64,000 bases of DNA from Terriglobus roseus DSM 18391. GTDB lineage: Bacteria > Acidobacteriota > Terriglobia > Terriglobales > Acidobacteriaceae. The DNA is taken from contig NC_018014.1 in NCBI RefSeq assembly GCF_000265425.1, positions 1,674,001 through 1,738,000 of the forward strand, read 5' to 3'. The notes beneath the pieces were generated by a model. That model saw only the letters and a program-made list of their open reading frames with translations, made no database searches and was not told the origin of the DNA. Shown here piece after piece: positions 7,448-17,180 of the stretch. Position 1 is the first letter of the stretch; each line of letters begins with the position of its first letter. Position numbers and translations under genes: made by a program.

Positions 7448-8928
7448 TTGCGGATCGGGATGCGGTGTTGCGGCTGCTGGAGACAGGCTTCAGCCGGCTG
7501 CGTGTGTTGGTGGTGGGCGATGTGATGATCGACCGCTACATCGTGGGCGATGTGGAGCGGATCTCGCCGGAGGCTCCGGTGCCGGTGCTGCGGCAGGCGC
7601 GAGAGTATTCGCGGCCGGGTGGCGCTGCCAACGTGGCGATGAATCTTGCAGGGCTGGGCCTGCAGACGACGCTGGCTGGCTTTGTCGGCGATGACAGCCA
7701 TGCCGGCGAGTTACGGAAGCTGATGGCGGCGGCGGGTGTGGATGCGTCGGGGTTGGTGGAGTCGGAGTTGCCGACGATCGCAAAGACACGCGTGGTGAGC
7801 CGGACGCAGCAGTTGTTGCGGATCGATGTGGAGAGCCGGGAGATGCATCCGCCGGATGCGGATTCGTCGCTGCGTGCCAAGGCGCTGGATGCGGTCGCGG
7901 GTGCGGATGCGGTGATCCTGTCGGACTATGCGAAGGGCGCGTTGAGCGAGGGGCTTTGCGGGACGGTGATCCGTGCGGCGCGGGCGAAGGGGATTCCGGT
8001 ACTGGTGGATCCGAAGACGCGCAACCTGGCGAAGTATGCAGGTGCGACGACGATCTGTCCGAACCTGCAGGAGCTGAGCGCGGCGACGGGTGTGGATGCG
8101 CATCGCACGGGCGAACTGTTGCAGGCGGGGCGTGACCTGCTGCCGGCACTGGGCATCGACTTCCTGACGGTGACGATGAGCGAGAAGGGCATTCGTGTGT
8201 TGCGGCACGATGGGCTGCTGGAAGAGATCCATTCGCCGGCGCGTGCGCGTGAAGTGTTCGATGTTTCTGGCGCGGGCGATACGGTGATTGCAACGCTGGC
8301 GGCGGGACTGGCGGGCGGGCTGGCGGTGGATAGCGCGGTGGAGCTGGCAAACGTTGCCGCGGGCATTGTGGTGGCGAAGCTGGGTACGGTGCCGGTGGCA
8401 GCGCACGAGATTGTGGCGGAGCTGACGATGTCGAGCGGCATTGCGTCGGCGGATAAGGTGCTGGACTTCGATCGGGCGGTTTCGCGCGTGGCAGAGTGGC
8501 GCGCTTCGGGCGAGAGCATCGTGTTTACGAACGGGTGCTTCGACCTGCTCCACATTGGCCACATCACGCTGCTGGAAGATTGCAGACGGTTTGGGTCGAA
8601 GCTGATCGTGGGTATGAACACGGATCGTTCTGTGAGTGAGTTGAAGGGGCCGTCGCGGCCGATCGTAGGAGAGAACGAGCGGACGAAGGTGATGGCTGCG
8701 CTGGGTTCGGTCGACATGGTGGTGCTGTTCGACGAGGAGACGCCGCTGAAGCTGATCCGGGCGATGAAGCCGGATGTGCTGGTGAAGGGTGGCGACTATC
8801 GCGTGGAGACGGTCGTGGGCCATGAGGATGTGATGGCTGCGGGCGGTCGCGTGGAGATTGTGCCGACGGTCGAGGGCTTCTCAACTTCGAACATTGTGAA
8901 GCGCATGGTCGAGGGCGCTGGAAGCTGA
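7444..8928 (+). CDS. hldE: Bifunctional heptose-7-phosphate kinase / heptose-1-phosphate adenylyltransferase
   Basis: A 494-residue two-domain enzyme of ADP-L-glycero-D-manno-heptose synthesis for the LPS core. Residues 1 to about 330 form a ribokinase-type kinase (VVGDVMIDRYIVG, RPGGAANVAMNLA, and catalytic SGAGDT near 276). Residues from about 345 form a cytidylyltransferase-fold nucleotidyltransferase with FTNGCFDLLHIGHITLL near 361, the GxFDxxHxGH-type active site. Length is normal for the fused enzyme (about 475). It starts at GTG, overlapping the preceding stop by 4 bp. Confidence 0.95.
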   Translation: MIADRDAVLRLLETGFSRLRVLVVGDVMIDRYIVGDVERISPEAPVPVLRQAREYSRPGGAANVAMNLAGLGLQTTLAGFVGDDSHAGELRKLMAAAGVDASGLVESELPTIAKTRVVSRTQQLLRIDVESREMHPPDADSSLRAKALDAVAGADAVILSDYAKGALSEGLCGTVIRAARAKGIPVLVDPKTRNLAKYAGATTICPNLQELSAATGVDAHRTGELLQAGRDLLPALGIDFLTVTMSEKGIRVLRHDGLLEEIHSPARAREVFDVSGAGDTVIATLAAGLAGGLAVDSAVELANVAAGIVVAKLGTVPVAAHEIVAELTMSSGIASADKVLDFDRAVSRVAEWRASGESIVFTNGCFDLLHIGHITLLEDCRRFGSKLIVGMNTDRSVSELKGPSRPIVGENERTKVMAALGSVDMVVLFDEETPLKLIRAMKPDVLVKGGDYRVETVVGHEDVMAAGGRVEIVPTVEGFSTSNIVKRMVEGAGS

Positions 8929-8984
8929 GTGGTTGGGGCTTCGTGGTTTCCACCGGCTTCGTAGGGTATTCTTGAACACGGCAT

Positions 8985-9060
8985 GAGAGCGTAGCTCAGT
9001 TGGTAGAGCATCGCCCTTTTAAGGCGCTGGTCCTGGGTTCGAGCCCCAGCGCTCTCACCA
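8985..9060 (+). tRNA. tRNA-Lys (UUU)
   Basis: A full cloverleaf: acceptor GAGAGCG (8985-8991) pairs with CGCTCTC (9050-9056), followed by discriminator A and an encoded CCA. The D-arm is GCTC/GAGC, the anticodon loop CTTTTAA gives UUU at 9018-9020, and the T-arm is CTGGG-TTCGAGC-CCCAG. The terminal pair of the anticodon stem is mismatched (T/C). Confidence 0.97.
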
Positions 9061-9426
9061 CACCCCTTGTGATTCCTTCTTTCTGGTCCTTCTTCGGAGG
9101 GAGACCGGAAAGAGGGGACGCAGCCTTGGCAGAGTGTTGCTGTCCCGATTTGGCCCCGGACATCTCTTTGTTGTGGCGTGGTTTACGGATTCGTGCAGGC
9201 ATCCCACAGAAGTACCAAAGAGCTTTATTGACTTGGCCACGTGGCGGACGTAGCCTCTGCCTAGCGCTCACATCCCGCACCACCAGAAGTGCATTTGCAG
9301 GTTGAAGCAGCCGGCCGCTTAGCGGCGGGGTCACGGTCCTTTGCGGCCGTATCTGTGTCGACCGATGCATCGGATACCGCCGATCGCAGTACAGCGCGTC
9401 AGTGACGCGTGGGGAGTAGGAAAGAC
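9061..9426. other. Gene-free leader region of the cellulose operon
   Basis: A 366-bp gap with no supported gene. It contains a small hairpin GCCGC-TTA-GCGGC at 9314-9326 and one weak promoter candidate (9228-9256). The region is less GC-rich between about 9170 and 9235 than the flanking genes, which suits a promoter region. Confidence 0.6.
9228..9256 (+). promoter_or_regulatory. Possible promoter of the bcs operon
   Basis: TTGACT (9228-9233), a 17-nt spacer, then TAGCCT (9251-9256). The -35 is 5/6 and the -10 only 3/6. It lies in the AT-richer part of the region before the bcsQ-like gene. Confidence 0.25.
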
Positions 9427-12400
9427 ATGGACGAGTTCGCGACGAATCCCAAAGAAGACGGAGAGCTGGCGCAGACGCCGGAGACGCCGGAAGATGTTGC
9501 GGTTCTGTACACGTGGGCGAATGTCCATGGAGGTAAGTACCGTGACTTTTCCGCATCGCGGCGTGAGTACCGGGCGCAGCAGCGGCACCGTATGGTGGAG
9601 GCGCAGCGCCAGGTTGAGTTAGAGGCTGCTCGCGAGTTGGAAGAGAAAGCTGAAAAGGAGCTGGAAGCGGCGCGGCTGCTGGAGTCGAAGACAGACGAGG
9701 CGGGTGTGTCGCCGGAGGCTGCGGAGAAGATTCGTGGCGCGGAGCAGCGCGCGGAGCAGGAGCGCCTGGCGGCAAAGAAGCATGTGGAGACGGCCGAGGA
9801 GCTTCGGCTGGCTTTGGAGCAGGCTGAGCGCGAGATGGAAGAGGCTCGCCGCCGTGCGGAGGAGCAGTCTGCGCGTTATGCGGAGGCCGATGCGCGCTGG
9901 CGTGCCCAGCAGCGCGGCATGGCAGACGTGGTTCCGGGTGAGATCGCCGATCCGTACTACTACGCCGGTCCGCTGGAGCCGGGTGCGTTTGCGCCGGGTA
10001 AGGGTGTTCGCAGTTCCGTGCCGCAACGCGTGTCGTCCGAGCGAAAGATTGCGGAGTCGTACTATCGTGCCCGCGGCGAGAGCGGTGCGGAGATCGATGC
10101 GCGCAGGGAGGAGTCGCGTCGCAGCGACGAGGGTATTGGTATGTTCGCCACCGGCGGCGGTCACCATGGCCGTCCGAGTGCAGGTGGCCGTTCGATCTAT
10201 CGCGAGACGGAGCCCGCGATGGAGGTCCGTCCCGAGACGCCGAAGGATATGCAGCAGAATGCAGTGGCGCCGGGCGACAAGCACATTTTGCCGCGTAACC
10301 CGGATCCGCGATCGTCTGCCGAGAGCGACGGTCGCCGTGTCGCTCGTTCGGAAGATTCCGATTCGGGTTCGATGCAGACAATGGAGCAGAGTTCCCGCGG
10401 CCGCCGGCGGGAGGGCGTCACCGATATGCAGGCGCGGACGACGCGCCACCCGCGCACTTCGGATGAGTCCTATTTGGCGGAATCCTATGGCGAGCGTGCG
10501 CGTCAGGATTCTGAGGCCGAGAGCGGCGATCGGTTCGACTATCCATCCGCTCCCGCACCGAGCCCCAGCTATGACCCGGAAGATGCCCGCGCTGTGCGCC
10601 ACGATGCGAGCCGTTTGCCGGATCGGGAGGGACCAGCTCCACGCGCGACACGGACACACTACGATGACCGTCCGCAGCCCACTACTGCTGCCCATGCGCG
10701 ATCGTCGGGCGACTACTCCGGTGGACGGGAAGAGCGTCCGGCGTGGTTGGGACGTGAGGCCCGAGCGGCCGATAAGCTGGCCGAGCAGGTCAGCCGCGAC
10801 GATGAGAACCGTGAAATTGAGGGACGCCGTCGCGAGCGCGATGCGTTTGAGCGGTTTCTGGCACGTTCCACCGATGTGACGCCGCGATCGACGAACGATC
10901 GTCCCGCACGCTCAGCGTATCTGGAACGTAACGACGAGCGTGACGACAGGAGTGGTGCGCGCGCGGACACGCGTCCGACGCCTGACCGTGAGGGACTGCG
11001 CGAGGATCACGAGGACCGCCAGAATGGCCGTGTCTATCGTGAGAGCACCGAAGAGCGCGGACGGGAAGAGGCTGCCGAGCGGCGCCGCGAAGACCGTAGC
11101 TCACGTTCCGCGGCGGGTGGGATGGGGGAAGTGCCGAGCAGCCTGCCCGACGATGGCGAACTGAATCCGCGTCCGCTGAGCGAGCGGCCTTCCGTGGACA
11201 AGTTGCCGCCGCTACGCGATCTGACCCCGATGCGCGATCTGCCGCCGATGCGTGATCTTGCGCCCATGCGTGACCGCAGCGGATATCGCGAAGAGGGCGA
11301 TGAGGCTTCGTCGGTTCGCCACACTGCGAGTGAGATCTCGGCTGCGCCGCGTGAGCGTGCATCGGTGCGTGAGGTCGCGATGAAGCCTGTGCCGCAACGC
11401 GATGCGGCGGCCGCGTCGGGGGCCGATGATCGGGCGGACCTGGGTCCGGCCGTGGAAGGCGAGTGGCCTCGTGTCGAGCGCCGCCGTTATGAGCGGTCGT
11501 CCGTTTCTCGCGGGATTCCATCGTTGCTGGACAGCAGCCGCGAGTACCGCGCTGCAGCCCGGGCCGCAGATCTGGAAGAAAAGAATGACCGCACGCGGGC
11601 GCGATATGCGCAGCGTGATGAGCAAGCGCGTGAGGACTTGCGCGAGTATGGGCAGAGCCAATCCCCGGGTGAGTCGGCTCTGCGCGATCGCGAGGATCGT
11701 TCTGGTGGCCGGGCGCTGCCGGAATCAGATACCTTGCAACAGTCGCGTGAGCGTGTGGCTGCGCGCTGGTTCGCTCTGAAGGGGCTGATGGGATCGAATG
11801 TGGAGCCGATCGCGGATCCTCCGCCGCAGATCCGCACTTCCAGCGAGACGGACGCGCCCATGCTGTCCATCGTTGCGCTGGCCGGTGGTGTCGGTAAGAC
11901 GAGCCTGGTCGCGACCCTGGGACGTGCATTGTCGTCCGCCGGTGAGAAGGTGCTGCTGGCGGATACGACATCGCACGGGCTGCTGCCGTATTACTTCGGC
12001 GCGCGCGAATTGCGGCCGGACGTCGTGCGTACCTTTTCACCGCCGCCCGGAAGTCCGGACGCGACGGTGTACATGGTCAACTATGAGACCGACCGTCTTG
12101 CTGCAGACGATGCCGGGCAAGCGCACCTGGTGGAAGAGATCAGCCGGCACAGCAAGGGAACACAGCGCGTTCTGCTGGATCTGAACGGATCCAGCGCATG
12201 GCTTGCGCGCCGATTGGCAAAACTTAACTCCCGCGTGCTGGTGCCGATTGCGCCGGACATGAATTCCGTTTTGAGCATTCGAAGCGTAGAACGTTTCTTT
12301 GCAGGTACCCAAGATAGTGAAGGACAGCCGGTTTCCCCCTACTATGTTCTGAACCAGTTTGATGCTTCGCTGCCGTTGCACCTGGACGTGCGCGAAGTGC

Positions 12401-12609
12401 TGCGTCAGCAGCTTGGAAACCGTCTGCTGCCCGTGATGATCCGGCGGTCACAGTCTGTAGCCGAAGCGCTTGCAGAAGGGATGACCGTGATCGACTATGC
12501 GCCGGAATCTCCGGTGACCGAGGACTACATACACCTGGCTGAGTGGGTGCGCAACCTGGCAGCGCCTGCGCGCGTTGGTATACGCCGCATCCGCTGGAGC
12601 GAACGATGA
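9427..12609 (+). CDS. BcsQ-like MinD/ParA-family ATPase with giant disordered N-terminal region
   Basis: 1060 residues, about four times a normal BcsQ. Residues 1-60 contain a short folded-looking segment, VLYTWANVHGGKYRDFSASR, which resembles the conserved core of BcsR (Y-x-D-x-S-x-x-E/R). Residues about 60-155 are Glu/Arg/Ala-rich coiled coil. Residues about 155-805 are low complexity, dominated by Arg, Glu, Asp and Ser, with a short PMRDL repeat near 595-618. Residues 812-1060 are a MinD/ParA-type ATPase with P-loop ALAGGVGKTS and LLADTTSHGLLPYYFGARE. BcsQ proteins localise and activate the cellulose synthase complex. ATG 9427 is preceded by GGAG; its end overlaps bcsAB as ATGA. Calling the front end BcsR-like is inference. 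Confidence 0.75.
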   Translation: MDEFATNPKEDGELAQTPETPEDVAVLYTWANVHGGKYRDFSASRREYRAQQRHRMVEAQRQVELEAARELEEKAEKELEAARLLESKTDEAGVSPEAAEKIRGAEQRAEQERLAAKKHVETAEELRLALEQAEREMEEARRRAEEQSARYAEADARWRAQQRGMADVVPGEIADPYYYAGPLEPGAFAPGKGVRSSVPQRVSSERKIAESYYRARGESGAEIDARREESRRSDEGIGMFATGGGHHGRPSAGGRSIYRETEPAMEVRPETPKDMQQNAVAPGDKHILPRNPDPRSSAESDGRRVARSEDSDSGSMQTMEQSSRGRRREGVTDMQARTTRHPRTSDESYLAESYGERARQDSEAESGDRFDYPSAPAPSPSYDPEDARAVRHDASRLPDREGPAPRATRTHYDDRPQPTTAAHARSSGDYSGGREERPAWLGREARAADKLAEQVSRDDENREIEGRRRERDAFERFLARSTDVTPRSTNDRPARSAYLERNDERDDRSGARADTRPTPDREGLREDHEDRQNGRVYRESTEERGREEAAERRREDRSSRSAAGGMGEVPSSLPDDGELNPRPLSERPSVDKLPPLRDLTPMRDLPPMRDLAPMRDRSGYREEGDEASSVRHTASEISAAPRERASVREVAMKPVPQRDAAAASGADDRADLGPAVEGEWPRVERRRYERSSVSRGIPSLLDSSREYRAAARAADLEEKNDRTRARYAQRDEQAREDLREYGQSQSPGESALRDREDRSGGRALPESDTLQQSRERVAARWFALKGLMGSNVEPIADPPPQIRTSSETDAPMLSIVALAGGVGKTSLVATLGRALSSAGEKVLLADTTSHGLLPYYFGARELRPDVVRTFSPPPGSPDATVYMVNYETDRLAADDAGQAHLVEEISRHSKGTQRVLLDLNGSSAWLARRLAKLNSRVLVPIAPDMNSVLSIRSVERFFAGTQDSEGQPVSPYYVLNQFDASLPLHLDVREVLRQQLGNRLLPVMIRRSQSVAEALAEGMTVIDYAPESPVTEDYIHLAEWVRNLAAPARVGIRRIRWSER

Positions 12610-15600
12610 CACAAACGCGACTCTGGAAGCAGTTTGAGAGTGGCGATAACGTTTTACTAACCGTACTCCGCGTAGTCGTTGTGGTCGCATCCGTGGGCGT
12701 CCTGCTGTACGCCGGCGCGCTGGAGCTGACATGGCCGCAGCAGGCCGTGCTGGGTGTCGTATCCGTTCTGATTGCAGTGTGGATGGACCGTTCGTCGTCC
12801 AGCTACCTGATTACGCTGACGCTGATGATGGCGTCCTGTTACTCCACGTTTCGTTACGCCTACTGGCGACTGTCTACGGTGGTGAAGTTTTTCCAGGATC
12901 CGTCGTCGCAGTGGGGCGGTCTGGATGCGTTCTTCATCTTTACGCTGGTGCTGGCGGAGGCGTATGCCTTCGCGATCCTGTACCTGGGATATATCCAGAC
13001 ACTGTGGCCGCTGCGCCGCACGCCGGTGCCGCTGCCGGATGATCCGAACGACTGGCCCGAGATCGATCTGCTGATCCCGACCTACAACGAACCGCTCAAC
13101 GTGGTGCGTTACACGGCGCTTGCAGCGATGCATATCGACTGGCCAGCCGACAAGATCAACGTCTATGTGCTGGACGACGGCAAGCGGGAAGAGTTCCGGA
13201 TCTTCTGCGAAGAGGCCGGCATTGGTTACATGACGCGCGAAGACAACCACCATGCGAAGGCGGGCAACATCAACCGCGCGCTGAAGCGGTTGAAGGCGCC
13301 TTTGGTTGCCATCTTTGATTGCGACCATGTGCCCACGCGGTCGTTTCTGCAGGTAACGGTGGGCTGGTTCCTGCGCGACCAGAAGCTGGGCATGCTGCAG
13401 ACGCCGCATCACTTCTATTCGCCCGATCCGTTTGAGCGCAACCTGGGGCAGTTCCGCACCATTCCGAATGAGGGCGAACTGTTCTACGGCATTGTGCAGG
13501 ATGGCAACGACTTCTGGAATGCAACGTTCTTCTGCGGATCGTGCGCGGTATTGCGTCGCACGGCGCTGGATGAGATTGGCGGCATTGCCGTCGAGACCGT
13601 AACGGAAGATGCGCATACCAGTCTGCGTATGCAGATGAATGGCTGGAACACGGCGTACATCAACATTCCGCAGGCGGCCGGCCTGGCGACGGAGCGGCTG
13701 AGCGGCCACGTGAAGCAGCGCATCCGCTGGGCGCGTGGCATGATCCAGATTCTGCGGACGGACAACCCGCTGTTTGCGAAGGGCCTGAAGCCCATGCAGC
13801 GTCTCTGTTACTTCAACGCGATGACGCACTTTCTGTACGGTCTGCCGCGGCTGATCTTCCTGTTTGCGCCGCTGATCTACCTGGTTCTGGGTCACACCAA
13901 TGTGCCGGGTTACTGGGCTGCGATTCTGGCCTTTGCGTTCCCGCACCTTGTGCTGTCGTCGATGACGAACTCACGCATCCAGGGACAGCATCGTCACTCG
14001 TTCTGGAACGAGATCTACGAGACAGTGCTGGCGCCGTACATCTTTTTGCCAACGTTTATGGCGATCGTGAATCCGAAGCTGGGTTCGTTCAACGTGACGG
14101 CAAAGGGCGGCGTTGTGAGCCGGCGATTCTTCGATTCGCGGATTGCGTTGCCGTTTCTGACGATGCTTGGGTTCAACTTCATCGGGATGCTGTGTGCGAT
14201 TCCGCGGTACTGGCACTTTCCGTCGGTACAGGGTGGATTCCTGGCGCCGCTGCTGAACGTCCCGGCGAATATGTATGACGGCGCTCACCCGGGCACGATC
14301 GTAATGAACGTGATCTGGACGCTGTTTAATACGCTGATCCTGGGTGTTGCGTGCGGCGTTGCGTGGGAGAACCAGCAGCGGCGGCAGACGGTGCGTGTGA
14401 CCATGCAGGTGCCCGCGACGATCCAGTTGGCGGACGGCACGCTGATCACGGGCGTAACCGCGGACGTGTCCAGCGGCGGCGTGATGATGGAGACAGATCT
14501 GCCTGCGGGCCTGCGCGGCGGCGAGCCTGTGCGTATCCAGTTCCCCGTACTGGATGGTGAGGAATCGCTGCCGGCGACGATCGTGCGTGTGAACGGCACA
14601 GAGCTTCGCGCGCAGTTCGATCCGCTGTCGATCCCGGAAGAAGAGGCGCTGACGCAGGTGCTGTACTCCCGCGCGGATACGTGGCTGGGATGGGGCGAAG
14701 CGCGTGATGCAGACAGGCCGTTGAAGAGCCTGTGGCGAATTATGAAGCTTGCAGTAGTTGGTCTGAGAGAGACGGCACGGGGCCTGATGAAAAACAGCAA
14801 TGGCGGCGGCGTACGAGCCGCGGCAAAGACGAAGCTGGCTACCAGCATCGCTCCACTTGGATTGATCCTTGCGCTTGGACTTGGCCTGATGGCGCCGGTG
14901 CGGTCTGCGTACGCACAGTCTTTGCCGTCGGCAAATGTGCCGCAACCGGTTTCGAGCGGTACCGTTGCCGGACCTGCACCGGTTGCGAAGGTGATGCCTG
15001 CCGGGCAGTTCGACAATGTATTTACGTTGCAGGATGTCGGCGCAGCGGACACGATCGTGTTGCGCGGCGTGGACGCGTATCACTCGCAGTACTTTGCCGT
15101 GCCGCAGACGCAGGTGGTGAAGACGGCGACACTGCATCTGCGATATCACTTTTCGCCGGGTCTGTTGCCGGCGATGAGTCACTTGAAGGTGTCGATCAAC
15201 GGCACGCTCTTTGCGACGCTGCCGGTGACGGCGCAGCCGGACTACGCCGGGCTGCCTGCGGATCTTTCGCCGGAGCAGAAGGTGGCAGAGAGCCAGAAGC
15301 TCTCCGTGCGGCGCGTGAGCGAGAACAATGCGCTGCTGGAAGCGAAGCTGGAGATGCCGGCCGAGATGCTGGTGCGCGACAACCAGATCACGTTTGAGTT
15401 CATTGGGCATTACACGCTGCAGTGCGAGGATCCCTCGCACTCCACGCTGTGGTCACATGTGGACAACACCAGTTCGATCGAGTTGACGGGAAATCTGCTG
15501 CCGCTACAGGACGACCTGAAGCTGCTGCCGCTGCCGTTCTACGACGCCGCTGTGAATCTGCACCCGGTAGTGCCGATCGTGTTTCTGAACCAGCCGTCGA

Positions 15601-17180
15601 CGAAGGCGATGCAGGCCGCAGGCATTGTGGCCAGTTACTTCGGAGTGCTGACGGACTATCGCAATGTGCGGTTCCCGGTTTCGCTGGGGCAGATTCCGCG
15701 GGGCAATGTGATCGTGATCAGCGAGAACGCGGGCGAGCTACCGGCGTCGCTGAATGTGCAGGGAACGCGAGGACCGACGGTTGCGATGCGGACGAATCCG
15801 TCGGACCCGTACAGCAAGGTGCTGGTGTTGACGGGCGATTCCGCCAGCGATGTTGTAACGGCTGCACAGGCTTTGAGCCTGTCGCGCGATATGTGGCAGG
15901 GCAACCAGGTGAGTGTGACCCTGCGGCATCCGGAGAAGAGCGAGCCGGACGATGCACCGCGCTGGATGTCGACCGAGAAGATCACGGACGTCGGCCAACT
16001 GATGAACCAGGGAGATCTACAGGGCGATGGATCGGTGCCGGTGGGCATCTTCATGCGGCTGCCACCGGATCTGTATTACGGCTCGCGGGCGAACGTGCTC
16101 TTCCATATGGACTACCGCTATAACCCGGTGCCGCTGGCAAATGAGAGCACGTTGCAGGTGTACATGAACACTGCGTACGTCTCATCGACGCCGATGCCGC
16201 ATGCGGACAAGGCGAGTGCACGGCTGGAGACGGAGATCCCGATTCCGCGGGTGAACATGAGGCCGTTCTCGCAGACGATGAGTTTGAAGTTCGTCTTTCA
16301 GATTGCGAAGAAGAACAAGTGCCAGGACACGGCGCCGTTGAATCTGCAGGGGTCCATTGTGAAGGACTCGTACCTGGATATCCGGGGCATACCGCACCTG
16401 GCGGTTCTGCCGGATCTTGAGCTGTTCAGCAATGCCGGCTTCCCGTTCACGCGGTACAAGGATCTGTCCGAGACGACGGTGGTGCTGCCGGATAATCCGG
16501 GCGTGGACGAGATCGAGATGTTCCTGACGATGCTGGGCCACTTTGGTGCGGCGACCGGTTATCCGGCGATCGACGTCACCGTGGCTGGTCCCGACGGTCT
16601 GAAGGCTGACGGCAAGAAGGACTACATCGTGATTGGCACCGTTGAGGATCAGACGGCGTTCTCGACGCTGAACAGTCATCTGCCGGTGCAGATCAGCACG
16701 AGCGGCGTGAAGATCTCGGATACGCAGGGCTTCTTCGCACCGCTGGAACATGCGTGGTGGAAGGTGCGTTCTTCGGATCATGTGCAATCTGCGGAGCTGG
16801 AAGTTTCGGGATCTCTGCCGGATGCGTTGATTGAAGGCATCGAGTGGCCGGCGCGGTCGAACCGGTCGGTGGTGACGATTGCGCTGCGCGACCACTCGGT
16901 TGTTCCGGCGTTCCTGACGACGTATCTGCAGGTGAGCGGCACGTCCGACATCTCGCAGTCCGTGAGCGTGCTGCACGGCACGCAGTTTGCGTCATACCGC
17001 ATCGGCAATGATGTGTACAAGGTGGGTTCGTTGTCGATTCTGACGCGCCTGCAGATGTTCTTTGCTGAATTTCCTGCATCCGTTGTACTGCTGGTCATCG
17101 TTGCGTGCATTCTGCTGGCGGCACTGATTCGAGTGGCTCTGCGGCGGCGCGCGCGGTTGAGGTTGCAGGGAGAGGACTAA
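12606..17180 (+). CDS. bcsAB: Fused cellulose synthase BcsA-BcsB
   Basis: 1524 residues combining the catalytic and periplasmic subunits, as in the AcsAB type. The BcsA half has N-terminal membrane helices, then a GT2 domain with DDG (190-192), DCD (238-240), TED (Asp335) and QRIRW (371-375). More membrane helices follow, then a PilZ domain with RxxxR (593-597) and DVSSGG (620-625), the c-di-GMP-binding set. A hydrophobic segment near 748-768 ending in AYAQ leads into the BcsB half (carbohydrate-binding periplasmic part), which closes with a C-terminal helix FPASVVLLVIVACILLAALI. It uses UDP-glucose to make and extrude beta-1,4-glucan. ATGA overlap with the preceding gene fixes the start. Confidence 0.95.
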   Translation: MTQTRLWKQFESGDNVLLTVLRVVVVVASVGVLLYAGALELTWPQQAVLGVVSVLIAVWMDRSSSSYLITLTLMMASCYSTFRYAYWRLSTVVKFFQDPSSQWGGLDAFFIFTLVLAEAYAFAILYLGYIQTLWPLRRTPVPLPDDPNDWPEIDLLIPTYNEPLNVVRYTALAAMHIDWPADKINVYVLDDGKREEFRIFCEEAGIGYMTREDNHHAKAGNINRALKRLKAPLVAIFDCDHVPTRSFLQVTVGWFLRDQKLGMLQTPHHFYSPDPFERNLGQFRTIPNEGELFYGIVQDGNDFWNATFFCGSCAVLRRTALDEIGGIAVETVTEDAHTSLRMQMNGWNTAYINIPQAAGLATERLSGHVKQRIRWARGMIQILRTDNPLFAKGLKPMQRLCYFNAMTHFLYGLPRLIFLFAPLIYLVLGHTNVPGYWAAILAFAFPHLVLSSMTNSRIQGQHRHSFWNEIYETVLAPYIFLPTFMAIVNPKLGSFNVTAKGGVVSRRFFDSRIALPFLTMLGFNFIGMLCAIPRYWHFPSVQGGFLAPLLNVPANMYDGAHPGTIVMNVIWTLFNTLILGVACGVAWENQQRRQTVRVTMQVPATIQLADGTLITGVTADVSSGGVMMETDLPAGLRGGEPVRIQFPVLDGEESLPATIVRVNGTELRAQFDPLSIPEEEALTQVLYSRADTWLGWGEARDADRPLKSLWRIMKLAVVGLRETARGLMKNSNGGGVRAAAKTKLATSIAPLGLILALGLGLMAPVRSAYAQSLPSANVPQPVSSGTVAGPAPVAKVMPAGQFDNVFTLQDVGAADTIVLRGVDAYHSQYFAVPQTQVVKTATLHLRYHFSPGLLPAMSHLKVSINGTLFATLPVTAQPDYAGLPADLSPEQKVAESQKLSVRRVSENNALLEAKLEMPAEMLVRDNQITFEFIGHYTLQCEDPSHSTLWSHVDNTSSIELTGNLLPLQDDLKLLPLPFYDAAVNLHPVVPIVFLNQPSTKAMQAAGIVASYFGVLTDYRNVRFPVSLGQIPRGNVIVISENAGELPASLNVQGTRGPTVAMRTNPSDPYSKVLVLTGDSASDVVTAAQALSLSRDMWQGNQVSVTLRHPEKSEPDDAPRWMSTEKITDVGQLMNQGDLQGDGSVPVGIFMRLPPDLYYGSRANVLFHMDYRYNPVPLANESTLQVYMNTAYVSSTPMPHADKASARLETEIPIPRVNMRPFSQTMSLKFVFQIAKKNKCQDTAPLNLQGSIVKDSYLDIRGIPHLAVLPDLELFSNAGFPFTRYKDLSETTVVLPDNPGVDEIEMFLTMLGHFGAATGYPAIDVTVAGPDGLKADGKKDYIVIGTVEDQTAFSTLNSHLPVQISTSGVKISDTQGFFAPLEHAWWKVRSSDHVQSAELEVSGSLPDALIEGIEWPARSNRSVVTIALRDHSVVPAFLTTYLQVSGTSDISQSVSVLHGTQFASYRIGNDVYKVGSLSILTRLQMFFAEFPASVVLLVIVACILLAALIRVALRRRARLRLQGED

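Noticed and set aside
8985..9060. tRNA-Lys as an integration site
   Set aside because: No integrase gene and no downstream repeat of the tRNA end was noticed.
14732..15397. 221-residue alternative frame within bcsAB
   Set aside because: Overlaps the fused BcsAB on the same strand in another frame, with no domain.
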